Positions 53,935-64,000 of a stretch of DNA of 64,000 nucleotides are shown here, in pieces. Under the pieces are notes generated by a model. That model ran no database searches, was not told where the DNA came from, and saw only the letters and a list, made by a program, of their open reading frames with translations. Positions within the stretch are counted from its first letter, which is position 1; each line of letters begins with the position of its first letter. Both the position numbers and the translations under genes were made by a program. Origin of the DNA: Diphasiastrum complanatum (Eukaryota > Streptophyta > Lycopodiopsida > Lycopodiales > Lycopodiaceae); NCBI GenBank assembly GCA_029204225.1, contig CM055107.1, forward strand, positions 43,849,408-43,913,407, written 5' to 3'.

Positions 53935-55175
53935 GTTTACCACCAGAAAGGACAGTTGATCATAAAATTGACCTAATACTCGGAGCAATTCCAATTGCAC
54001 AGCGTCCTTATAGGATGAGTGCATCGGAAGAGGCTGAGGTAAATAGGCAGGCAAGCACATGATTACCTGAAAAAGGGGTGGGTACAACCTAATAAGTCTC
54101 CTTGGGCATCACCAGTGGTTTTGTTGCCAAGAAGAATGGGGCTATAAGGTTTTGCGTCGACTATAAGAAATTGAACAAGGTAACCGTTAAGAATAGATAT
54201 CCATTGTCGTAGATGGATGATCTAATAGACTATCTTGGTGTGGGTGCTTTACCAAGATAGATCTAAGATCGGGCTATCATCAGATACGCATTAAGGCAGA
54301 AGATATACCAAAAATCGGGTTTCAAACTCGATTTGGTCACTACAAATTTTTGGTGTTGCCTTTTGGTTTGACCAATGCATCGGCAACTTTTCAACAGATG
54401 ATGAACGATTTGTTCAGGCCATATTTGGGAAGATTCGTAGTGGTATTCTTAGATGATATCCTTGTGTTCAGTAAGACTTTGGCGGAACATAAAGAGCATA
54501 TGAGGATTGTCTTGGACATCCTAATAAGGGAAAAGCTCTTTGCCAAGGAGTCTAAGTGTGACTTTTTTGCTAACGAATTGTCCTACTTGGGACATAAGAT
54601 TTCAGAACGGGGAGTGGAGATTGAGGCCGATCTCATCCAGAGGGTTATTGATTGGCCTATTCTCACGACAGTTCAGGAAATCAAGTCTTTCTTGGGGTTT
54701 GTGGGTTTTTTCTATCGGCATATTCCCCAATTCGCTCGATTGGCATTTCCCCTTACCCATGCCTTGAAAGAAGCTAAGCCGGAGGGCTAAGAGTCCACTA
54801 GTGGTGTGGATGGAGGATATGAATAATTGTTTTGAGTTGTTTAAGAAAAGTTTCACTTTGGCACCAATACTAATCATTGGTGATCCTAATAAGGCTTTTG
54901 TGGTTAGGACCGATGCCAGTGATTATGCTATTGGAGCTGTTTTGATGCAGGGTGGACATCATGTGGCTTACGAAAGCAAGAAACTCAATCCTGCTCATCT
55001 AGGTATTGTACCTATGAGAAGGAACTATTTGCAATTGTTCATGCCTTAAAAATTTGGCGACATTATTTGTATGGAGCCAGATTTGAGGTTTTGACGGATC
55101 ATCATACTCTTCAATATTTCTTAGAGGAAGACAATGCTGCTACGACACTTATCAGTTCTTGTAGTGAGGTCCATT
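53935..55175 (+). pseudogene. Gypsy-6 reverse transcriptase and RNase H
   Basis: RT begins with [14 protein letters not shown] and a PYRMS block, with frameshifts near 54110-54340. The frame from 54350 is intact to 54790 with LPFGLTNASATFQQMMNDLF, the catalytic FLDD (54446-54457), SKCDFFANELSYLGHKIS and IKSFLGFVGFFYRHIPQFAR. After a stop (54788-54790), RNase H follows (VVRTDASDYAIGAVLMQGGH from 54801). It continues in a shifted frame with a TDHHTLQYFLEE block near 55100. It ends abruptly about 55170; no integrase follows. Confidence 0.9.
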
Positions 55176-56590
55176 ATGCTTGAGGATTATACCACTTAGG
55201 TGACATTTTTTTCTTTTAGAGAGCAAATTTTCTATCTTAAGAATAATCTCAAAGAGACACTTGGAGTCTCATACAATCCTCTTAAGATATCCCAGACGAG
55301 CCCGGCTATATAGCGAGTAAATCAAGTGTGAGTTTAACGAGTTTTGTTTTTCTTGATTTGCTAGTCTTGCCAATGAGCATTTGATTTCTAGATGCTCCTT
55401 GATTGAGTTTTACTTACACTAGAAACTACTAGCAAAAAAAGTGAATGATTTACTTAAATTGTAGGCCTAACTTGATGTCTACAAATGCCTCGTTTTTTAC
55501 TTCGTGATGGAGTAAAATGCTCATCACCAATACGCCTCCACGTAATTTCAGTACAACTAGCTCTATATTGTGTCAGAAGGTTCCCATATGGGAACTAATA
55601 AAATAAGTTAGTCCAATCATAGGCCTATGTTTTTAATCCTTCCCAGCCCTTCTCACCCAATTCTCCTTTCACAGAAATTCATTTTTATTTTCACCTTTCA
55701 GCGTTAGATCCCAATGTTAATGTGCATAACAATGTGACTAAGAAACCGTCAAAAGTGAATAAACCATCTTAATTAATGATGTAGAACATGAACCTTGCAA
55801 TTTATAACCTTATATACACAAATGCAAAATACAAATAGATTGTATGGATTGAACAATGAGTTTTAATTCTCAGAGCAACAAACATCTAATAGTGTAAGAT
55901 TTCGAATGGAATTGCTTCTCTCAATCGACACAATAATATGAAAAGTCAATGTTATGCTTAATGATGTTCACAATTTCATTCGCTCTTTCAGTCAATTCCA
56001 ACACAAAACATATTAAACAATAATCTATTAAACTAAATAAAAAAATCATGTCAAATGTCTTAACTTTAAATGAAGCCATACTAAACTTCTATCATCTAGG
56101 TTCCTCACATTCATCATCAATGAATGTGCAACATCTCTTTCTCTTATCTCTACACGGAATATGCAATAAGTGATCATTATTTTCCATCGCCATAGCTTTT
56201 GTGTCGCAAGGGCATCTGCATAGGATGGCAAACACCTTTCATTTTCACTATATACTATACAAACTCAACAATTTGAAAAACTAATGGATAAATGGTAAAA
56301 ATAAATTTTGTACCAACTGTCAAAATCATCCACATTCCATCTGAATCGATGCTTTCAACATTTTTATTTGAATCCACCACAACAACGTTATTTGTGGTGA
56401 CAATTGGACTTATGGCAATCAATACTTATGAGTGAACATTATGATCTATCAAGTTGAGTGTTACAAAAGAAATGGTAGAAGCAACATGACATACATTGCG
56501 GACTTGTGCACTTACTCTTACTCTACAATTCAATAATGCATTAGATCAACAATGTATCACTATCCATGGCTACACAATTGTCATGTATTT
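55176..56590. other. No recognisable gene
   Basis: AT-rich sequence between the broken end of Gypsy-6 and the truncated Copia-6a LTR. Short ORFs on both strands show no known motif. Confidence 0.5.
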
Positions 56591-57035
56591 TCGACCCAAA
56601 AATAGTAGGGTTTACATTTTAGAGGGAAAGCTAAGTGGCCAAATAGGGTTTGGACCTGTTATAAAAGGATGTAACTCGTGGAGAAGCATATCTTCTCTCT
56701 TCTCTATCTCATTGCATGCTTATACATGGTTCTCTTGGGTTTCACTATCCATTGGTGTACTATACTTGTGATTGTTTGCAATTCTATGTGTAGAATGATC
56801 TATATTTGTTATTTTTAGGTTCAAACCTATAAAATACAATAGGGTACTGTTGATGTATGGAAAATAGCTTCTATTTATGTTTTGATTCATGTTTGATCAA
56901 GTTCTATTAGAGTCAGCATTCTATTTTGTGTGTAGATGCTGATTTTTATACATTGGCAAGATTGATGGAGTAGCTTGGTTTGTAACCAAATATCTTTTAT
57001 GGATTTGGATCATCAATGATCTGAATTCTTTCACG
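56590..57035 (+). repeat. Copia-6a 5' LTR, 5' part missing
   Basis: From about 56595 (ACCCAAAAATAG) it aligns with the Copia-6b LTRs, including the TATAAAAGGATGTAA promoter box (56660 on). The matching first ~220 bases of the LTR are absent or replaced. It ends TTTCACG where the family has TTTCACA. Confidence 0.85.
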
Positions 57036-57047
57036 TGGTATCAGAGC
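57036..57047 (+). other. Primer-binding site of Copia-6a (initiator tRNA-Met type)
   Basis: TGGTATCAGAGC directly follows the LTR, as in Copia-6b at 59877. Confidence 0.95.
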
Positions 57048-57831
57048 TTGTGTTTCAGGTTATGAAGGAGGAAATCACATCCATCAATGATTTGGTAAAG
57101 ATATCAAGGCTAGAGCATGCTAGGGAGGATTCTACACCAAAATCGAGTTTCTTGCATTTGTAGAATGGATCTTTTGTAGATCAAAACCCTATATAGGTTT
57201 ATAAACTTGATCAATTCCAATTTTTGAATTCACATGTTGGATTTAGCCGATTTTTGGATAGATCAGCCTAAGTGGTGGCTAGTAGATTGCATATCGAATT
57301 TTCAGCATTTGCATGTACATCTTAAAATATTCAATTTTTTGTGATTTTGTCAAAACTCTAACTTTGATTGAATCTCTAGATAGTGAGGTTGCAAGACTTT
57401 ATTTGAGTGTGTTTCAATCTTAGAAAGTGGCAAGAGTCATTAGATTGAGGATAGATCATAGGTTGATCAATATTTCATGATTCTATGTGTTGATTTGCTT
57501 GGTATAAGTGCTAGAAGAGAATTGAGTAGTTTCAAATCTTTGTGATTTCTCTTTGAAAACATTTGTTGTTGTTCAAAGGAGTGATTTGTGCATTGAAACA
57601 GGTTGGAAGAGAAGATCTAGTCATTGTTTTTAGGGGTGGGATTGGAACTTGAGACCTTTGGGATACAACACATACTTCATAACCACTAACCTCAAAACCA
57701 TATGGTGATGAGGGTGTGTAAGCCATTCCATATATGTTGCATCTTAAGGCTCCCAAACCCCCTAACAATTGCTACATGGCAACATCAAGTGGAGTCATGT
57801 TGGAAGCCAATGATAGGCTTACCTCAAGTCA
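57048..57831 (+). other. Copia-6a untranslated leader
   Basis: Homologous over its length to the Copia-6b leader at 59889-60548, with small indels. The main difference is a 141-base insertion at 57627-57767. No protein is encoded. Confidence 0.75.
57627..57767. mobile_element. 141-bp short insertion (SINE- or MITE-like) in Copia-6a leader
   Basis: The sister element has the empty site (GTCATTGCTAC at 60467-60477). Here ATTG appears on both sides (57623-57626 and 57768-57771). The ends are TTTTTAGGGG...CCCCCTAACA, loosely inverted. On the reverse strand an A-box-like TTAGTGGTTAT and a B-box-like AGTTCCAATCCC are about 35 bases apart, which suggests a SINE. The 4-bp duplication and the inverted ends would fit a MITE better. 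Confidence 0.65.
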
Positions 57832-58565
57832 TTGTGGAAAGTGAGGATGGAATCACTTCTTGAGATGAATGATGTTTTGGATATTGTTGTAGGTTTGGAG
57901 GAGAGACCAAAAACACAACAAGAACAAATGAGGTATGATAAGAGGGCCATAAGGGCTCTACACATGATCAAGATGAATGTTACGAATGAGCTTGTCAAGG
58001 AGGTTGGTAAGAGTACTTCATATAAGGATGCTTGGGATTCAGTGAAGAAGCTTTATGAATCCAAGTCTACTTCTAGAGTGTTGACTCTAAGAAGGCAAAT
58101 CTTTTCTTGTTTGCAAAAGTGAAGAAAGTCCAAATACTTTTATTTTTGAGGATGAAAGCATTGAATGATGAGTTGGCTTGCATTGATGAGAGCATTAAGG
58201 AAGGAGAGCTTGTTCATCCTATTCTTAATGGATTGTTGGATGCTCATGATAACATTGTTCAAAGTATTTCTACTCAAAAGACTTTGCCAAGTTTGATGGA
58301 TCTTCAAGAGATCTCGATCAATGAAGAATATAGGCCTCAAGCAAGAGGTGGATCTACATAGACACTTCAAGAGGAGGCTATGTTCACAAAGGGCAAATTC
58401 ATGGGCAAAAGCAAAAATAAGTGGTCTAAAGGGCAAGATCAAGGGGAGGCTTATTCAAATGGCAAAAGAATGATAGATCAAAGTTCAAGTGCTTCTATTG
58501 TGGAATCAAAGGAAACTTTACAAGTGACTGCTACAAGAAGAAGAGAGATCAAGTAGACAAGCATG
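57832..58565 (+). pseudogene. Copia-6a gag
   Basis: The gag frame reads MESLLEMNDVLDIVVGLEER, HMIKMNVTNELVKEVGKST and LYESKSTSRVLTLRRQIFSC to a stop at 58120-58122. After a frameshift it continues with MKALNDELACIDESIKEGEL and MDLQEISINEE to about 58361. The zinc knuckle CFYCGIKGNFTSDC (58489-58530) has Asn where the zinc His belongs; Copia-6b keeps His. Gag here is inactive. Confidence 0.85.
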
Positions 58566-59221
58566 GTAATCTTACTCTTGATGAGGATGATTTGGATGTT
58601 CAAGATGCAAATGATGATACTTCTGTGATGTCTTCATGTATGCTTGCTAATGATGGAGATCTAGATCCATGGTGGATTGATAGTGGAGCAAGTTCACACA
58701 CGACTTTTCACAAAGAGTACTTCACTTCTTTGTTGGCATATGGAGATGACAAAAGGGTGATCCACACAGCCAATGATGGCGAGTGTGCAATCAAAGGGAT
58801 TGGCACAATTCCTATTGCTCTCTCTAAAAATAGGAATGTTAAGTTTGAAGGATGTCTTATTTATTCCATCTATTACCAAGAATTTGCTTAGTGTGAGTCA
58901 ATTGCTAAGTAAAGGCCTCAAGGTTGAGTTTGATGGAGATGCTTGTATGATCAAAAGGAAGGATGTCTTGATTGGAAATGGTAAAAGTCAAGGGAAGTTG
59001 TTCAAACTAGATGCTTGTGTTATTGCTAACCAAGTTGGATGTGTTGCAAGAGAGCAAATACCTATTCAAGAGGTTTGGCATAAAAGGATGGGACACCTCA
59101 ACTTCAAGTCATTTGAGGTAATGGCTAGAAAGAAGGTTGTGATAGGTCTTCCAAATTTCTTAAGTGGCATCTAATCTATCATGTTTGTGAGTCTTGTGCT
59201 TTGTCTAAGTCACATAGACTA
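58566..59221 (+). pseudogene. Copia-6a protease and integrase start
   Basis: An acidic linker (LDVQDANDDTSVMSSC) precedes the protease active site WWIDSGASSH with Asp-Ser-Gly intact at 58679-58687. The text continues as YTANDGECAIKGIGTIPIAL-like residues, with a frameshift near 58850. It is followed by ITKNLLSVSQLLSKGLKVEF and the pre-integrase VWHKRMGHLNFKSF, with a TAA at 59172-59174. The zinc-binding CESCALSKSH follows. Copia-6b is inserted at 59227, right after this Cys/His cluster. Five host bases CCTTA precede it (59222-59226), and 63569-63581 continues the host. Confidence 0.85.
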
Positions 59222-59226
59222 CCTTA

Positions 59227-59876
59227 TGTGAAAGATTCAACTAGTTTCATCACATTTTGCAATATTTCCATACTTGGCATATTGAGGCCAAAACTTGTTT
59301 TAGACTTAGAGGTTGACTTTTCAAAGTTCATTAGTCAAAATTTCATTTTAATAAACACTTTTTGAAAGTGTGGGAAAGATAGAATGCGAGTTTGAGTAGA
59401 TTCATTTTGAATAAGTTGGGTACATTGAATCTAGACCCAAAATTGGTAGGGTTAGCATTTTGGTGGGAAAGCCAAGTGGTCAAATAGGGTTTGGACCTGC
59501 TATAAAAGGATGTAAATTGTTGAGAGAGTCATCTTCTCTCTTCTCTATCTCATTTCATGTTTATACATGGTCCTCTTGGGTTCTACTATCCATTGGTGCA
59601 CTATCTTGGTGATTGCTTGCAATTCTATGTGTAAAATGATCTATATTTGCTATTTTTGGATCCACACCTGTGAAATACAGTAGCTTGCTGGTTTTGTACA
59701 GACAGCAATAGTACATAATCATTTCATTCAAGTTTGATCAAGTTCTATTAGTGTTTGCATCTCAAATTGTGTGTAGATGCTGATTTTTCTACATTGGTGA
59801 AATTGGTAGTGTATTTCTCTTTCTAGCCAAAGATCATTCAAGTAGATTGGATCTTAAGGATCTGAAATCTTTCACA
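59227..59876 (+). repeat. Copia-6b 5' LTR (650 bp)
   Basis: It starts TGTGAAAGATTC and ends CTTTCACA, with a TATA box TATAAAAGG at 59501. It is the direct repeat of 62908-63563. Confidence 0.93.
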
Positions 59877-59888
59877 TGGTATCAGAGC
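59877..59888 (+). other. Primer-binding site of Copia-6b (initiator tRNA-Met type)
   Basis: TGGTATCAGAGC starts at the base after the LTR end. The untranslated leader 59889-60548 follows without coding text. Confidence 0.95.
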
Positions 59889-60548
59889 TTGTGTTTCAGG
59901 TTATGAAGGAGGAAATCAGATCTATCAATGATTTGGTGAAGATATCAAGTCTAGAGCATGCTAGAGAGGATTCTACACCAAAATCGGATTTTTTGCTTTT
60001 GTAGATTGGATCTTTTGTAGATCAAAAAACTAAATAGGTCAATATACTTGTTCAATTCCGATTTTTGAGTTCACATACTGGATTTGGCCGATTTTTGGAT
60101 CATTGGTTCAGCCTAAGTGGTGGCTTATAGATTGCATATCAAATTTTCAACATTTGCATGTAGATTTGGAAAAGTCAATTTTTTGTGATTTTGTCAAAAC
60201 CCTAATTTTGATTGGATCTCTAGATAGTGAGGTTGTTGGACTTCATTTGAGTGTGTTTCAATCTTAGGAAGTGGCAAAAGTCATTAGATTGAGGATAGAT
60301 CATAGGTTGATCAAGATTCCATGATTCTATGTGTTGATTTGCTTGGATAAGTGCTAGAAGAGAATTTGAAAGATAGTTTCAAATCTTGGTGATTTCTTTT
60401 GAAAGCATTTGTTGTTGTTCAAAGGAGTGCCTTGTGCATTGAAGCAGGTTGAAAGAGAAGATCAGGTCATTGCTACATGGCAACCTCAATTGGAGTCATG
60501 TTGGAAGCCAATGATAGGCTTACCTCAAGCAACTATTCATTATGAAAA

Positions 60549-61286
60549 GTGAGGATGGAGTCACTTCTTGAGATGAATGATGTTTTGGATATTGTTGTAG
60601 GTTTGGAGGAGAGACCAGCAACACAACAAGATCAATTGAGGTATGACAAGAGGGCCAAGAAGGCTCTACACATGATAAAGATAAATGTTACCAATGAACT
60701 TCTCAAGGAAGTTGGTAAGTGCACATCATCTTTGGAAGCTTGGAATTCATTGAAGAAGCTTTATGAATCCAAGTCTACTTCTAAAGTGTTGACTCTAAGA
60801 AGGCAAATCTTTTTTTGTTTGCAAAAGAATGAAGAAAGTCCAAGTACTTTTGTTTTGAGAATGAAAGCATTGAATGATGAGTTAGCTTGCATAGATGAAA
60901 GCATTAAGGAAGGAGAGCTTATTCAAGTGATTCTTAATGGCTTGTTGGATGCTCATGCTAACATTGTTCAAAGTATTGCTATTCAAAAGACTTTGCCAAG
61001 TTTGATGGATCTTCAAGAGATCTTGATCAATGAGGAATGTAGGCTTCAAGCAAGAGGTGGATCTACATCGACACTTCAAGAGGATGCTATGTTCACAAAG
61101 GGCAAATTCAAGGGCAAAACCAAAAGCAAGTGGTCTAAAGGGTAAGATCAAGTGGATGCTTCTTCAAGTGGCAAAAAGAAGGATAGATCAAAGCTCAAGT
61201 GCTTCTATTGTGGCATCAAAGGACACTTTGCAAGTGAGTGCTACAAGAAGAAGAGAGATCAAGGAGACAAGCAAGGTAATTTTACT
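60549..61286 (+). pseudogene. Copia-6b gag, one stop from open
   Basis: The gag frame from 60549 (MESLLEMNDVLDIVVGLEER by residue 3) runs 198 codons to a TAA at 61143-61145. It resumes in the same frame with the zinc knuckle CFYCGIKGHFASEC intact at 61200-61241. At the stop Copia-6a has CAA (Gln), so a single C-to-T change explains it. Gag to protease is one continuous frame to 61694 apart from that codon, so the break looks recent. Confidence 0.9.
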
Positions 61287-61810
61287 CTTGATGAGGATGG
61301 TTTGGATGTGCAAGATGCAAATGATGATGCTTTTGTGATGTCTTCATGTATGCTTGCTAATGATGGAGATCTAGATCCTTGGTGGATTGATAGTGGAGCA
61401 AGTTCACACATGACCTTTCACAAAGAGTACTTCACTTCTTTGTTGGCATATGGAGATGACAAGAGGGTGATCTACACGGCCAATGATGGTGAGTGTGCAA
61501 TCAAAGGGATTGGCACAATTCCTATTTCTCTCTCTACAAATAGGAATGTTCATTTGGAGGATGTCTTGTTTATTCCATCTATTACCAAGAATTTGCTTAG
61601 TGTGAGTCAAATGCTAAGTAAGGGCCTCAAGGTGGAGTTTGATGGAGATGCTTGCTTGATCAAAAGGAAGGATGTCCTTGATTGGAAAAGGTAAAAGGCA
61701 AGGGAAGTTGTTCAAACTTGATGCTTGTGTTATTGCTAACCAAGTTGGATGTGTTGCAAGGGAGCAAATTTCTATTCAAGAGGTTTGGCACAAAAGGATG
61801 GGACACCTTG
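61287..61810 (+). pseudogene. Copia-6b protease and pre-integrase segment
   Basis: The acidic linker LDVQDANDDAFVMSSC precedes the active site WWIDSGASSHMTFHKEYF with Asp-Ser-Gly at 61389-61397. ITKNLLSVSQMLSKGLKVEF follows. A one-base shift near 61680 ends the frame at 61694. The pre-integrase text continues in another frame to VWHKRMGHL near 61810, where similarity to copia stops abruptly. Confidence 0.88.
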
Positions 61811-62290
61811 TCTCAAGTAGATCTTGAAGATGGACTAGTGCAAACTACTTGGTTTATGGAGTCATGTGGTGCTGGATTTGCATCATTAATGTACTCACCT
61901 ACTCATGGATTTCCAAGGTTTGATGGTTTCTTGTGGCAAGATGAAGATGGATGGCTCATTCATGGAGTATCATGGTGGATACAAGGCAACAAAGGACAAA
62001 GGAGGAGGAGACATGCAAGCAAAAGTTTATCACTCACATTTAATGTTTGTTTGCTGTATTTTTCCAGAGAGTTCAGAGTTGGAAGCATGGTGGAAGCATT
62101 TCATTACATTCTATTTGATTCTTCATGTTCTAGTCACATTTTTACATGTAAAATTGATGTAAGAAAATAGTGAAGCATCCCAAGTGGACACTATTCTCTA
62201 TATCAATTATGGTTGTTTCTATTTTGAGCATTACATGATCATTGAAAGGAGATCTATTCTTAGGAAGAAGATCATTCTTATGATGGATCA
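61811..62290 (+). other. Replacement segment in Copia-6b, origin unknown
   Basis: Where integrase and RT should be, about 480 bases show no match to copia text. A frame stays open to 62170 (MYSPTHGFPRFDGFLWQDED and onward) but I recognise no domain. It could be captured sequence or an expanded non-coding part of a non-autonomous family. The RNase H text begins again near 62300. Confidence 0.5.
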
Positions 62291-62905
62291 AAGTTCTATT
62301 GGCAAAAAACTATGCTAGGAGCATTGGAAGCTAGGAAAGCGAGTTTTGAGGTACATCATTGGAACTCGAGATTTTGGCATATTGTATGAGGGATCATCAC
62401 CTAATCTTTTGGATTTTCAGATTCAGGACCTATGCTGGAGATGTAATGATAGGAAATCATTAAGTTCTTATTGTATTTTCCATAGGTGATGGAAGCTATA
62501 TCATGGATGTCAAAGAAACAAGCCACTATCTCATTGTCATCTAGTGAGGCGAGTACAAAGCTCTTACACATTGCACAAAGGAGATGGTATGGATCAAAAG
62601 GAATGATCAAGGATCTTCACTTGCTGGATTTTTCAGAGAGCCCAATCATCTTTTGTTGACAATCAATCAGCCCAAAGAATGGCATCCAACTCCTATCTTT
62701 CATCGCTAGGGGCAAGCATATTGAGATACAATATCATTATGTGAGGGAGCGAGTCATTGCAAAGGAGGTGGAGCTTCAACATGTGTCTTCAAGGGAATGT
62801 GTAGCTGATATTTTCACCAAAGCATAGGAAAAGACTTGTCTCATGAAGCATAGGACTTCACTTGGAGTATTATCAAAGTCTATGCTAAAACTAGTTGAAG
62901 AGGGA
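62291..62905 (+). pseudogene. Copia-6b RNase H remnant
   Basis: Frameshifted pieces read RVLRYIIGTRDFGILYEGSS near 62340, then AISWMSKKQATISLSSSSEA near 62495, KHIEIQYHYVRERV near 62715 and ECVADIFTKA near 62800. This is the C-terminal copia RNase H. A 21-base deletion/stop-rich section removes the central acidic block, so it is inactive. It ends at the purine tract before the 3' LTR. Confidence 0.85.
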
Positions 62906-62907
62906 TG

Positions 62908-63563
62908 TGTGAAAGATTCAACTAGTTTCATCGCATTTTGCAATATTTTTCATATTTGGCATATTGAGGCCAAAACTTGTTTTAGACTTAGAGTTGACTT
63001 TTCAAAGCTCATTAGTTTAAATTTCATTTAAATAAACACTTTTTGAAAGTGTGGGAAAGATAGAATGCGAGTTTGAGTAGATTCAATTTGAATAAGTTTG
63101 GGTACATTGAATCTAGATCCAAAATTGGTAGGGTTAGCATTTTGGTGGGAAAAGCCAAGTGGCCAAATAGGGTTGGACATGCTATAAAAGGATGTAACTC
63201 GTGGAAGAGAGTCATATTCTCTCTTCTCTATCTCATTTCATGCTTATACATGGTTCTCTTGGGTTCTACTATCCATTGGTGCACTATCTTGGTGATTGCT
63301 TGCAATTCATGTGTAGAAGTGATCTATATTTGTTATTTTTGGATCCACACGTGTGAAATACAATAGCTTGCTGGTCTTTGTATGGACAGCAACAGTACAT
63401 AATTCATTTCATTCAAGTTTGATCAAGTTCTATTAGTGTTTGCATCTCAAATTGTGTGTAGATGCTTGATTTTTCTACATTGGTGAAATTGGATAGTGTA
63501 TTTCTCTTTCTAACCAAAGATCATTTAAGTAGATTGGATCTTAAGGATCTTAAATCTTTCACA
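62908..63563 (+). repeat. Copia-6b 3' LTR (656 bp)
   Basis: Direct repeat of 59227-59876, with the TATA box TATAAAAGG at 63183. CCTTA follows at 63564-63568, completing the target duplication. Confidence 0.93.
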
Positions 63564-63581
63564 CCTTATACTAGATCTACA

Positions 63582-63799
63582 TGTAGTGTCGCTAAAATGT
63601 GAGAATGTGACACTGTGATTTTACACAAGATTCCTGACAGGCAAAAAAGCCGAAGTGAGGAAAATGAAAAGCGGCTATAGTCAATCTTCGTGTAAATCTG
63701 CAGACTGTAAAAGAACACGGGAAAATCTGCAGAACTGGATAAACAATGGATGAAGATTAAAATCGATTAGTCGATTATAATAAGGAGACTAATCCAACA
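63582..63799 (-). repeat. Copia-7 3' LTR, reverse strand (about 218 bp)
   Basis: On the reverse strand it starts TGTTGGATTAG right after the purine tract AAGGGGGAG (63800-63808). It ends near CGACACTACA. The lower end is placed by the CA rule and is uncertain by a few bases. It lies 13 bases inside the Copia-6a host text that follows Copia-6b. Confidence 0.75.
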
Positions 63800-63806
63800 C
63801 TCCCCC

Positions 63807-64000
63807 TTAATCTGAATCCTTGAATGCCTTGACCTTCAAACTTAGTTCTACACAGAATCTTCTGTGTGTGTCCAAACTTAATGCTTTGGTAAAAATATGC
63901 TGTCATATCTTGCGTTCTACAATACTACAATCTAACCTCTTCATTATACTTTTCAGCTATCTTTTACCTTGTTGGTCTATGAATAAAGGGTTTTAAAAGG
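63807..64000 (-). pseudogene. Copia-7 RNase H C-terminus, reverse strand
   Basis: Read leftwards the frame contains TADIFTKAL, SLDTHRRFCVEL and SLKVKAFKDSD and stops at 63809-63807, just before the purine tract. This is the C-terminus of copia Pol. The rest lies beyond the window, so intactness of the whole element is unknown. This stretch itself shows a stop or shift near 63900. Confidence 0.85.

Larger units (their letters stand above)
59227..63563 (+). mobile_element. Copia-6b, complete-ended element nested in its own family
   Basis: The LTRs are 650 and 656 bp with perfect TGTGAAA...TTTCACA ends. The 5-bp target duplication CCTTA is exact (59222-59226 and 63564-63568). The initiator tRNA-Met primer site follows the 5' LTR and a GAAGAGGGATG purine tract precedes the 3' LTR. 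Gag and protease are over 85% similar by eye to Copia-6a. Integrase and RT are missing; RNase H is decayed. It is therefore non-autonomous. The LTRs show roughly 11 differences over the first 235 bases by eye. Confidence 0.93.

Noticed and set aside
61682-62170. 162-codon ORF as a captured host gene
   Set aside because: The first third is out-of-frame copia text and the rest matches no family I know; kept only as an unexplained segment.

Overview
The window is nuclear DNA of a vascular plant with a large, repeat-filled genome. A gymnosperm or fern would fit, but the sequence alone does not decide. In 64 kb I find one ordinary cellular gene, a two-exon cytosolic-type peptide-methionine (S)-S-oxide reductase (MSRA, 42393-44744, 1.7-kb GT-AG intron). 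Almost everything else is LTR retrotransposon sequence: Ty1/copia and Ty3/gypsy elements, mostly broken by stops, frameshifts and deletions, with several nested in each other. Element names used here (Copia-1 to Copia-7, Gypsy-1 to Gypsy-6) are local labels.

Left part (1-10743): Copia-1 protease-integrase plus its 3' LTR lies against a reverse-strand copia RT (Copia-2). Next come a decayed gypsy (Gypsy-1), a reverse-strand gypsy gag-PR-RT start (Gypsy-2), and Gypsy-3a, whose 5' LTR is fused by deletion to the second half of its gag.

Central nest (10345-34110 and beyond): Gypsy-4 is split inside its RT by the complete Copia-3 (10744-30069, identical-length 263-bp LTRs, 5-bp target duplication CGTAT). 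Copia-3 is itself split by Gypsy-3b (14013-28389). Gypsy-3b has a tRNA-Asp-type primer site, a hairpin at the LTR end, a gag with four zinc-knuckle positions, a 436-codon RT-RNase H frame, integrase, three arrays of a shared 25-bp minisatellite, and a post-integrase coding region of about 3.4 kb. Gypsy-4 carries a related post-integrase region, with two shared motif blocks, plus an opposite-strand ORF between integrase and that region.

Middle (36.6-47 kb): a copia gag-PR remnant is interrupted by a 394-bp hAT-like MITE with an 8-bp target duplication. Then follow degenerate tandem repeats carrying a foldback insertion, a SINE-like element, and MSRA with its promoter region.

Right part (47-64 kb): reverse-strand gypsy gag, leader and LTR (Gypsy-5), reverse-strand copia IN-RT (Copia-5), forward Gypsy-6 gag-PR-RT-RNase H, then Copia-6a. 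Copia-6a is interrupted by a member of its own family, Copia-6b (59227-63563, target duplication CCTTA), which has lost integrase and RT. The window ends in a reverse-strand copia 3' end (Copia-7).

The observations I rate highest are the shared post-integrase region of the two gypsy families, the order-resolved nest, the MSRA active-site change (GCFWG to GCFCG), the multi-site 25-bp repeats, and the MITE and short insertion with readable target duplications.
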